This document shows positions 24,136 through 31,457 of a stretch of DNA of 35,101 bases, one piece after another (position 1 is the first letter of the stretch; each line of letters starts with the position of its first letter). Origin of the DNA: an uncultured Clostridia bacterium (lineage in GTDB: Bacteria; Bacillota; Clostridia; Christensenellales; CAG-314). The notes beneath the pieces are model-generated. The model saw only the letters and a program-made list of their open reading frames with translations, ran no database searches and was not told the origin of the DNA. The translations under genes and the position numbers were made by a program. The DNA lies in the NCBI GenBank assembly GCA_947625185.1, contig CANQNJ010000015.1, positions 1 through 35,101 of the forward strand, in the 5' to 3' direction.

Positions 24136-26823
24136 ATGAATTACTACCAAATGACTGCCGAAGAGGCGCTGTCCGAAGTGGGATCCGCAAGCGAAGGACT
24201 GACGGACAAAGAAGCCGCCGAACGACTTGCGGCACACGGCAAAAACAAACTTGCCGAGGGCAAAAAACAAAACGTCGTCGTCAAATTTCTCAAACAACTT
24301 GCCGACCCGATGATAATCATATTGCTTGTTGCGGCGGCGGTAAGTCTGATCCTGACGCTTATCAACAACGCCGATCCTTCCAATGATCGCGAAAGTTTCG
24401 CCGACGTCATCATAATCACCGTCGTCGTACTGTTAAACGCCACTCTCGGCGTTGTGCAGGAGAGCAAGGCGGAGCAGGCGATAAAAGCCTTGCAGTCTAT
24501 GACGGAATCCAAATGCAAGGTATTGAGAGCGGGCAAAATGAACTTCATAGACAGCTGCGACCTGGTGGTAGGCGACGTCGTCCTGCTGGAAGCCGGCGAC
24601 AGCGTACCCGCAGACTGCCGCATAATCGAAGCGGCGTCGCTCAAAGCCGAAGAAAGCGCGTTGACGGGCGAAAGCGTACCCGTGGATAAGTCTCCCGACG
24701 TGGTTACGGACGACGTTCCGCTCGGAGATCGCAAAAATATGCTGTTTATGGGGAGTTCCGTCGCATACGGACGGGCAAAAGCCGTGGTCGTTGCTGCGGC
24801 AATGAATACCGAGATGGGCAAGATAGCCAACGTGCTTGCCGACTCCAAAGAGGAAAAAACGCCTTTGCAAATCAAGATGGCGCAGCTCAGCAAGGTACTC
24901 ACCTATGTGGTGATAGGGATATCGGTATTCATATTCCTGTTCAAACTGTTGATGAATTACACAAACGGTGACGGCTTCGGCGTCGAGGTCGTGATGAATT
25001 CGCTGCTTATCGCCATCAGTCTCGCCGTGGCTGCCATACCCGAGGGCTTGGCGACGGTAGTAACCATCGTGCTGTCCATTGGCGTTACCAATATGAGCAA
25101 AAAACACGCCGTAATACGCAAAATGACGGCGGTAGAAACGCTTGGCTGTGCGGAAATAATCTGCTCGGACAAGACGGGCACCCTCACGCAGAACAAGATG
25201 ACCGTCGTGGAAACGTACTGTTCGGACGAAACGCTCCTTGCCAAAGCCATGGCACTGTGCTGCGACGCCGAAGTTACCGACGGTAACGCCGTCGGCGAAC
25301 CGACGGAATGCGCGTTGGTGAATTACGCCCTGTCCAAAGGCATAAACAAGACGGAATTGCAGCTATCAGCTCCGCGCGTTGCGGAAGCGCCCTTCGACAG
25401 CCTGCGCAAAATGATGAGTACGCTGCACTCTACGCAGGACGGCATTGTGCAATACACCAAGGGCGCGCCGGACGAGATCGTCGCGCATTGCTCATACATA
25501 CTTGCCGACGGCAAAGAAATTCCGCTGACGGAGGAAATGAAAAGGGATATCCTCGACCGCAACAAAAATATGGCGGACAAGGCGTTGCGCGTACTCGCCG
25601 CGGCATATCGTCGATACGAACGTCTGCCAAGCGACGTTTCTGCGCAAAATATAGAAATGGGGTTGGTTTTTGCGGGCTTATGCGGAATGATCGATCCCGT
25701 TCGCGAAGAGGTGGCGGACGCCATCGTCCGCTGCAAAAACGCCGGCATACGCCCGATAATGATAACGGGGGATCACATCGACACCGCCGTTGCGATAGCT
25801 ATGCAGCTCGGCATAATAAACGACCCCAAGCAAGCGATACTCGGCTCCGCGTTGGACGGAATGAGCGACGAAGAATTGGAAAAGAACATCGCAAATTATT
25901 CCGTATACGCGCGCGTGCAGCCCGAACATAAAGTACGCATAGTCAACGCCTGGAAAAAAGCAGGCAAAGTATGCGCCATGACGGGCGACGGCGTAAACGA
26001 CGCGCCGTCGATAAAGAGCGCGGATATAGGCGTCGGAATGGGTATTACGGGGACCGACGTGACCAAGAACACCGCCGATATGATACTGACCGACGACAAC
26101 TTCGCCACCATCGTCACTGCCGTGGGAGAGGGACGCAGGATATATGACAATATACGCAAGGCGATACAATTTCTGCTATCGGGCAATCTTGCGGAGGTGC
26201 TTGCGGTATTCGTATCCACGCTATGCGGCTTTACGCTGCTGCGACCCGCGCACCTGTTGTGGATAAACCTGATAACCGACACGCTGCCCGCGGTTGCACT
26301 CGGCACGGAGAAAGCCGAATCGGACGTGATGAACCGACCGCCCCGCCTCAAAAAAGAAGGTATCTTTGCGGGCGGACTCGGCGCAAACGTCATATTGCAC
26401 GGACTGTTCGTCGCAGGGATAACGCTTGCGGCATACTTTGTCGGGGCGCACCTCGAAGGCGTGAATTGGCGTTCGTCCGAGCAGGGGATCACGATGGCGT
26501 TTCTCGCGATGAGCATGACGGAGATTTTCCACGCGTACAACGCGCGCAGTATGATGGGCAGCATTTTCCGCATAAAGAATCACAACCTGCTGTTGTGGGG
26601 AGCGATGTTGTTGAGTCTTGCGCTTACCACCGCCGTAATTTATATTCCCGGATTGAATAACGCGTTCGGCTTTGCCGCCATCGACGCAACGGAATACTTC
26701 TCTGCGCTTGCGCTTGCCTTTGCGATAATCCCGTTGGTGGAATTGCAGAAACTACTCGTCAACGCGGCACGAAGAGCGCGTTCAAAAAGGCTCTACGGCA
26801 AATGCCGGGGTCAAGACAAATAA
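24136..26823 (+). CDS. P2A-type cation-transporting P-type ATPase (Mn2+/Ca2+ efflux)
   Basis: 895 residues. It follows the SERCA/PacL/LMCA1 plan: an N-terminal cation ATPase domain, TGES (177-180) in the actuator, PEGL (302-305) in M4, DKTGTLTQNKMTV with phosphorylated D345, TGDGVNDAPSIKSADIG in the hinge, and NLITDTLPAVALG in M6 with ligand-type Asn and Asp. It should pump a divalent cation out of the cytoplasm at the cost of ATP. The family alone suggests Ca2+; the yybP-ykoY riboswitch in its leader points to Mn2+ or both. The ATG at 24136 has GGGAGA five bases upstream. The last 11 residues (RLYGKCRGQDK) and the stop are encoded by the left end of a MITE starting at 26789, so the original C-terminus has been replaced or extended. 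Confidence 0.95.
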   Translation: MNYYQMTAEEALSEVGSASEGLTDKEAAERLAAHGKNKLAEGKKQNVVVKFLKQLADPMIIILLVAAAVSLILTLINNADPSNDRESFADVIIITVVVLLNATLGVVQESKAEQAIKALQSMTESKCKVLRAGKMNFIDSCDLVVGDVVLLEAGDSVPADCRIIEAASLKAEESALTGESVPVDKSPDVVTDDVPLGDRKNMLFMGSSVAYGRAKAVVVAAAMNTEMGKIANVLADSKEEKTPLQIKMAQLSKVLTYVVIGISVFIFLFKLLMNYTNGDGFGVEVVMNSLLIAISLAVAAIPEGLATVVTIVLSIGVTNMSKKHAVIRKMTAVETLGCAEIICSDKTGTLTQNKMTVVETYCSDETLLAKAMALCCDAEVTDGNAVGEPTECALVNYALSKGINKTELQLSAPRVAEAPFDSLRKMMSTLHSTQDGIVQYTKGAPDEIVAHCSYILADGKEIPLTEEMKRDILDRNKNMADKALRVLAAAYRRYERLPSDVSAQNIEMGLVFAGLCGMIDPVREEVADAIVRCKNAGIRPIMITGDHIDTAVAIAMQLGIINDPKQAILGSALDGMSDEELEKNIANYSVYARVQPEHKVRIVNAWKKAGKVCAMTGDGVNDAPSIKSADIGVGMGITGTDVTKNTADMILTDDNFATIVTAVGEGRRIYDNIRKAIQFLLSGNLAEVLAVFVSTLCGFTLLRPAHLLWINLITDTLPAVALGTEKAESDVMNRPPRLKKEGIFAGGLGANVILHGLFVAGITLAAYFVGAHLEGVNWRSSEQGITMAFLAMSMTEIFHAYNARSMMGSIFRIKNHNLLLWGAMLLSLALTTAVIYIPGLNNAFGFAAIDATEYFSALALAFAIIPLVELQKLLVNAARRARSKRLYGKCRGQDK

Positions 26824-26826
26824 TAA
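26789..26826 (+). mobile_element. MITE left-end fragment that ends the ATPase gene
   Basis: GGCTCTACGGCAAATGCCGG and the following GGTCAAGACAAAT match the left half of the element at 21411 with only a few changes. No right end belongs to it, and a second, complete MITE starts at 26827. The ATPase frame reads 11 codons into this fragment before TAA at 26821-26823. Confidence 0.75.
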
Positions 26827-26907
26827 GGCTCTATGGCAAATGTTGGGATGAAAGAAAACATAAATAAAAACAAACCTGCTTTACCCCAACATTATGCCAT
26901 CAGAGCC
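26827..26907. mobile_element. MITE with ISL3-like ends, copy 2
   Basis: About 81 bp with inverted ends. GGCTCTATGGCAAATGTTGGG at the left corresponds to the complement of CCCCAACATTATGCCATCAG at the right, broken by one- or two-base insertions. The right half is nearly the same as in copy 1 (21411-21490). No coding capacity. The flanks show no evident target duplication. Confidence 0.8.
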
Positions 26908-26980
26908 GCCGACCAAACGCACGTCTGTACGGTTGACTGCGCAACCGACCCCTAACGGGGCGCAAGCGCAGACGTGGTCG
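26908..26980. other. Nested inverted repeats (cruciform-like)
   Basis: An outer stem pairs CCGACC and ACGTCTG with CAGACGT and GGTCGG, with a 6-nt bulge. Inside, CTGCGC pairs with GCGCAG, and CCCC-TAAC-GGGG forms a tip. Two short perfect hairpins follow: CCGAGG-ACG-CCTCGG (about 26995-27009) and GGCGGGG with CCCCGCC (about 27030-27051). No gene is visible anywhere in 26824-27350. Confidence 0.6.
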
Positions 26981-27054
26981 GACTACTGAGGAAACCGAGG
27001 ACGCCTCGGCTTGCATTGTTTATACTTTCGGCGGGGAGTCGCAGCCCCGCCATC

Positions 27055-27228
27055 CCCCGCAAGGGCTGCAAGCGCCGCGCAGGTCGCCGCTTGCAACGGA
27101 ATTTTCGCTTTGTTCGCTGCTATGCGCGACACGCACATCTCCGCGCGCGTAAATTCCGCTTTAATTTATAAGTCGACTGCTGTATTTTATTTACTTCCGC
27201 ATCCCAACATTTCTTACAGAACCAATAA
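27055..27228 (+). repeat. Dispersed two-stem repeat element, copy A
   Basis: Plus-strand counterpart of 13531-13709. It shares CCCCGCAAGGGCTGCAA, the core GGAATTTTCGCTTTGTTCGC, GACACGC, CATCTCCGC, AAATTCCGCT, AAGTCG, CTGTATTT and TACTTC in the same order and spacing. Its first hairpin is TGCAAGCG with CGCTTGCA, a different sequence from copy B but paired in the same place. The second stem (CGGAATTT with AAATTCCG) is kept. Confidence 0.8.
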
Positions 27229-27250
27229 TAAAAAAAGAAATCTGTACAAC

Positions 27251-27283
27251 GGAAACGGAAGCACCAACGTGCTTCCGTTTTCC
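27251..27283. terminator. Hairpin between convergent ATPase and MBG operon, probable terminator
   Basis: A 10-bp perfect stem ACGGAAGCAC (27255-27264) with GTGCTTCCGT (27269-27278), extended outward by further pairs, with a CAAC loop. The plus side is followed by TTTTCCTTTG, a moderate U-tract. The minus side lacks an immediate T-run but has one about 18 bp on. It may end transcription from both convergent units. Confidence 0.65.
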
Positions 27284-27350
27284 TTTGTTGTTTGTTATGG
27301 CAATGCCGCTACGGAACAAAAAGCGTTACCGCAACGGCTTGACGTTAGCG

Positions 27351-30041
27351 TCAAAGCCAACTCAGCGTACCGAAAATGTAGGTTATGGAATAGTACTTGG
27401 ATACGTCTCTGCCGCTTATGTCCTTGATGTAGACGGAAAACGTATTGTTCGCGACAGTGTCCGTCGGATCAAGCACACCCGTTATGTTAAAAACGATACT
27501 ATGCTCCGCAAGCAGCGAGCCGACGGATATCCAGGCACCGCCGTCCACGTTGCCCAAAAGCGGATCTGAACCGCGCGTTTGCGAAATGGATATGCTCGTC
27601 ACCGTCAGAGGGCGCGCCTTGACGGTAAGCGGACTGCCCACAAAATCCACGCGATTGGGGTCGACATCGTCCGCGAGAAGATCCCTCGTGCCGTCGTTGA
27701 CAGTCACCTTGCTGCCGATACGCGTTTCGGCAACGGACAAACTGCCCACTTCGGTAAGCGATCCCGCAAGCTCGACGTTGACCCAAGCCTTCTCAACGCC
27801 TACGGGGACGCTCTCAACGGTCCAATCGTCGGGTTGATAATATAACGGCGTACCGTCGTAAAACTTGCTCTTGGCGAATACGCGCACCCTGATAGGCTCT
27901 TTGACGCGTATGCGTCCCCATGCCCCTCGCGGAGCGTAGTTGTCCGATACGTCTCTGCCGCTTTCGTCTGCTATCGTATAGGATTGTTCGTTATCCGTGT
28001 AGCCTATTGCGTCTGCGCCGTCGGTGACGGACGTAACTTGCTTGGGGTGAACGTCAGTTATTCTGTGCCCGACAAGCAGTCCTTCCTCTGCACCGCCGCT
28101 CGGTAATATATCGTAATGCTTCTCGGAGTGAGCCTTGCCGTCATACACAAATACCGCGTCGCCCGTCTGAACGTCGAATACGCGCCGCAAAACGTTGAGT
28201 TTGCCGCATTTGTACTCGAAAGCGTAATTTGCGGTGACGTCTGCGCCGCTGCCGTCCGTCACCTTGACCGATTGAGGTTTGTTGTCCGCGCTGCCCGCGT
28301 CGGTAATGGTCGTCCAATTATCCAGAATAACGGTATGTCCGTCCAACGGTTTGCTTACCGTGTAGCCGTCGGGATGAGAATGACTTTGTCCGTCATATAT
28401 CCAACTGTCCCCCACGCTTGTTACCGTGACGGGACGCTTGTCAACGACGATTACGCCCCATTGCTCCTCTATGCTGTAATTAGACTTGACGTCCGCGCCT
28501 TTGCCGTTGACAACGGTGTATTTTACGCTGTTGACTGCGCTGCCGACATCGGTCTGTCTCGGGCGGGCGTCGTCGATAATTTTCAGACGATCGTTCTCCG
28601 CGAGATTGTCCATTACGGGTGCGGTCTCGTTCGTGTGAGCCTTGCCGTCGTATACGACGCGTTCTCCGTCGGTTTTTATTACCGCAGGTCGCGCCTTGAC
28701 GGATATTGTGCCGAATTTCTCCGTTATTGCGTAATTGGCGGCAACGTCGTTGCCCTCGCCGTCGAAAACGCCGTAATCCCATCTGTTAGACGCTTCGCCG
28801 ACATCGGTAAATTCCGCCCAATTGCTGTGGACAAAGCGATGTCCGTCCGCAAGATTGAGCTGCGACTCGTCCGGTTCGGCGGTATTGCCGTGCGGTTTGC
28901 CGTCGTAAACGGCGGACGCATTGCCCGTAACTATCGTCATTTGCCGCTTGACTATCTTCAACTCGCCGAAAACCTTCGAAATGTCGTAGTTGGCTGTAAC
29001 GTCCGCGCCTTTGCCGTCCGTCACGGAGAAACGAGCGCTGTTGACCGTCTCGCCGACGGTATCGAGCGCAGCCCAATCGGACACCGTAAGTTCGTGTCCC
29101 TCCGCCAATCCTTTGCAAGTTGCCTCGCTATGGCTCTGCGGCGTACCGTCGTACACCAGATCTGCGCTCTCGGTTGTTATCTCGACGGGACGTTTGTCAA
29201 CGGTAAGCGTACCCAACCGGTAAGTCAGAACATAATGAACGGAAACGTCGTTGCCGTCCTCGTCCAATATCCTGCAAGAGACTTCGTTGCTTACGCTGCC
29301 CGCATCGGTTACGGAAGTCGTAACGATATCCGTCGGAATGTGTCCTTCGAGCAAACCCGTCACCTTCACCCGGTCGGCACTGTGCGGTTGTCCGTCGTAT
29401 ATCCAACTGTCGCTTGCGGTGACGATATCTGCGGCGATCGGGTTGCATATGACCGTTTTGGGAAGGACGGTCACGTTGTAATTCGCCGTGACGTCTCTGC
29501 CGTATTCGTCCGTCACGCGCAGCTGCCCCGCAACGGGCGTAATGTTCGCGGTATTGTCGTCGTACAGGACGTCAAAGTCTCCCACGACGAGCTTGTCGCC
29601 GTATTTGAGTTCCGACGCGGAAACGCTTTCGGGCAAAGCGCCGAAATCCACTTCGCTGTCCGTCACCTTGACCGTCAGTTGGGCGGGAGAAATATCGAAC
29701 GGCAGTATCTTGCCGTAACGCTCCCTGCCAGCGATACCGTGAGAAATCGCCTGCGCTTCGTACGAGCCGACGTCTCGGGGCGCCTCGCTCTGCCACTCGC
29801 CGTTCAATGTCCTGTAACGGAACGCCGCCTTGCGAAAAATCGCTTTTGCCAATGGTTGAATGTCGTCGCCGTAGACGGTACTGCCTATCTCGCTGTACGT
29901 CACGCTACCCGCAACAGCCAAAAGTATCGACGCCGCGACGACAACACACAATATCGCCAATATGACGTATCGCCACCGCCATATCGCCACGATGCGCGCA
30001 TTACGACGGGCAAGCTTGTCACAATACTCCTTAGTACGCAT
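27351..30041 (-). CDS. Membrane-anchored MBG/YDG-repeat surface protein
   Basis: 896 residues from the ATG at 30041, which has AAGGAG seven bases upstream. A basic N-terminus and one membrane helix (about 25-45) put the long C-terminal part outside. From about residue 200 it is built of ~82-residue units. Each starts with a KRPV-like strand, a YDG motif (near 215, 297, 379 and four later, the last KFYDG) and GLAEGH. Each ends with DVG...N, GADVTANY and a (V/K)FG(T/E)L strand. These resemble the MBG/YDG-type beta domains of bacterial surface adhesins. The first and last units are degenerate. It is the last gene of the operon, 13 bp after the gene with two similar units. Adhesion or ligand binding is inference. 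Confidence 0.85.
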   Translation of the reverse strand: MRTKEYCDKLARRNARIVAIWRWRYVILAILCVVVAASILLAVAGSVTYSEIGSTVYGDDIQPLAKAIFRKAAFRYRTLNGEWQSEAPRDVGSYEAQAISHGIAGRERYGKILPFDISPAQLTVKVTDSEVDFGALPESVSASELKYGDKLVVGDFDVLYDDNTANITPVAGQLRVTDEYGRDVTANYNVTVLPKTVICNPIAADIVTASDSWIYDGQPHSADRVKVTGLLEGHIPTDIVTTSVTDAGSVSNEVSCRILDEDGNDVSVHYVLTYRLGTLTVDKRPVEITTESADLVYDGTPQSHSEATCKGLAEGHELTVSDWAALDTVGETVNSARFSVTDGKGADVTANYDISKVFGELKIVKRQMTIVTGNASAVYDGKPHGNTAEPDESQLNLADGHRFVHSNWAEFTDVGEASNRWDYGVFDGEGNDVAANYAITEKFGTISVKARPAVIKTDGERVVYDGKAHTNETAPVMDNLAENDRLKIIDDARPRQTDVGSAVNSVKYTVVNGKGADVKSNYSIEEQWGVIVVDKRPVTVTSVGDSWIYDGQSHSHPDGYTVSKPLDGHTVILDNWTTITDAGSADNKPQSVKVTDGSGADVTANYAFEYKCGKLNVLRRVFDVQTGDAVFVYDGKAHSEKHYDILPSGGAEEGLLVGHRITDVHPKQVTSVTDGADAIGYTDNEQSYTIADESGRDVSDNYAPRGAWGRIRVKEPIRVRVFAKSKFYDGTPLYYQPDDWTVESVPVGVEKAWVNVELAGSLTEVGSLSVAETRIGSKVTVNDGTRDLLADDVDPNRVDFVGSPLTVKARPLTVTSISISQTRGSDPLLGNVDGGAWISVGSLLAEHSIVFNITGVLDPTDTVANNTFSVYIKDISGRDVSKYYSITYIFGTLSWL

Positions 30042-30054
30042 AAACTTCTCCTTG

Positions 30055-31455
30055 TTACTCCGCCGTAAGCGTGCCGAATACAAGCGTAACGGCATAGTTC
30101 GCCGTAACGTCCCTGCCGTCGCGCATTATTCGCACCGTCGCTTCGTTGGCGCAGGTGCCGCGCTCCGTAAGTTTTGCCGTAAATATAATATCTATTTCGT
30201 CGCCGTCGGCAAGACCCGTTTGCTCGTACTCGTGACATTCCAACGTTTTGTCGAATATTGCCGAAAGCGACTTCGTCGTGACAGTCAATTGTCTCTGCGT
30301 AACGGTGAGAGTACCGTAAATTAACGTTATTTCGTACCCGTCGGTAACGTTATTACCCTCTTCGTCCACTATTTCCACGGTAAACAGATTGTCCGTAATG
30401 CCCACGTCGGTTCGACTTGCCGTGTAGACGGCGACGATATCGTGTCCCTCGGCGAGTTCGCCGAACAGAATATCGCAGCTCTCCGCCGCAAGCGGCAAGC
30501 CGTCATATATTTTCGTCGAAGAGACGCTTCCAACGGTAAGCTGACGCGCGTCGCAATTGATACACTTGCCCGTCGTTTCGTCAAATTTATGCACTCCCGT
30601 CGGGTTTATCTTTTGAGTGATCTCCTCTCCGCCGCATTGATTGCACAACTTGTGTTCAAGCCCTTCGGTTACGCAAGTGGCGGGTTTCACCTCTATCCAC
30701 TCTTCGTCATAGGTATGTATGCCCGTCGGATCGATAGAGGAAGTTTCCTCCGCGATAAGGCATTGTACGCACACCCGATATGCCAAGCCCTCTTCTGTAC
30801 AGGTCGGCGCCGTGCGCTCCAACCACTCTCCCTCATAAACGTGTACGTTTGTCGGTTCGGAAGAGCGCGGTTCCGCAAAGTCACATTTGACGCAAGTATA
30901 CAGATCAACGCCGGGCGTTATGCAGGTGGCGGGGATATATGTCTGCGGTTCGCCGAACTCGTGTTCGCAAGTGAGCGCTTGCCAATTGAAGTCCTGCGGC
31001 AGATCCTCCCAAGGGACCTCCTCCCACGGAAAATCGTCCGGCAGTTCCTCCCAGGGGACGTCCTCCCAAGGGATTTCTTCCCACGGCAGATCGTGCGGAA
31101 GCTCCTCCCAGGGCATATCTTCGGGCAAGGTATCCCAAGGGATCTTGTCCAAGGGCAGCTCCGCCGCAAGATCGTCGGGCAGTTCCACCCACGGAACCTT
31201 CTCCCACGGGACATCTTCCCACGGGGTATTATCCGGCATATCTTCCCAGGGCACTTCGTCGTAAGGAAATCCTTCCGGAAATTCCTTCCAGGGGATCTTG
31301 TCCCACGGAATGTCGTCGGGCAGATCGAAACGCGGTTTCTCGGGCATGTTGCTGAACGCGTCGGATACAAGACTTGCGGCAAGTACAGCCACAAGCGCCA
31401 ATATCAATACCGTCAATACGCCCAGAATATACAATACTTTGGTTTGCTTTGCCAT
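30055..31455 (-). CDS. Membrane-anchored protein with Pro-Trp-Glu repeat, CxxC units and MBG-like domains
   Basis: 466 residues. A membrane helix lies at about 8-32. Residues 46-161 are a low-complexity block of PWEEL/PWEDV pentapeptides and PDDF-type tetrapeptides, often in a 5+5+4 order, very rich in Pro, Trp and acid. Three Cys-bearing units follow (about 163-290), each with PATC or APTC then CVKC, CVQC or CNQC and an H-Y or H-K ending, plus a final CINC (301-304). They resemble CxxC repeats of clostridial surface proteins. Two MBG-like domains (IYDG at 319-322; a degenerate SAIFDK unit) complete it. The ATG at 31455 starts 2 bp after the ATPase stop and lacks a strong ribosome binding site, so coupling is likely. 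An upstream in-frame start would lie inside the ATPase gene. Function unknown. Confidence 0.8.
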   Translation of the reverse strand: MAKQTKVLYILGVLTVLILALVAVLAASLVSDAFSNMPEKPRFDLPDDIPWDKIPWKEFPEGFPYDEVPWEDMPDNTPWEDVPWEKVPWVELPDDLAAELPLDKIPWDTLPEDMPWEELPHDLPWEEIPWEDVPWEELPDDFPWEEVPWEDLPQDFNWQALTCEHEFGEPQTYIPATCITPGVDLYTCVKCDFAEPRSSEPTNVHVYEGEWLERTAPTCTEEGLAYRVCVQCLIAEETSSIDPTGIHTYDEEWIEVKPATCVTEGLEHKLCNQCGGEEITQKINPTGVHKFDETTGKCINCDARQLTVGSVSSTKIYDGLPLAAESCDILFGELAEGHDIVAVYTASRTDVGITDNLFTVEIVDEEGNNVTDGYEITLIYGTLTVTQRQLTVTTKSLSAIFDKTLECHEYEQTGLADGDEIDIIFTAKLTERGTCANEATVRIMRDGRDVTANYAVTLVFGTLTAE

Positions 31456-31457
31456 AG

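Noticed and set aside
28116..30068. A 650-codon plus-strand open frame opposite the MBG-repeat gene
   Set aside because: It is antisense to a gene with signal anchor, clear repeats, ribosome binding site and operon context. Its translation shows no recognisable domain and follows from codon bias on the other strand.
30550..30970. The CxxC pairs as a cytoplasmic zinc-ribbon regulator
   Set aside because: They follow a membrane helix and a low-complexity stalk, and precede MBG-like surface domains, so they should be extracytoplasmic.
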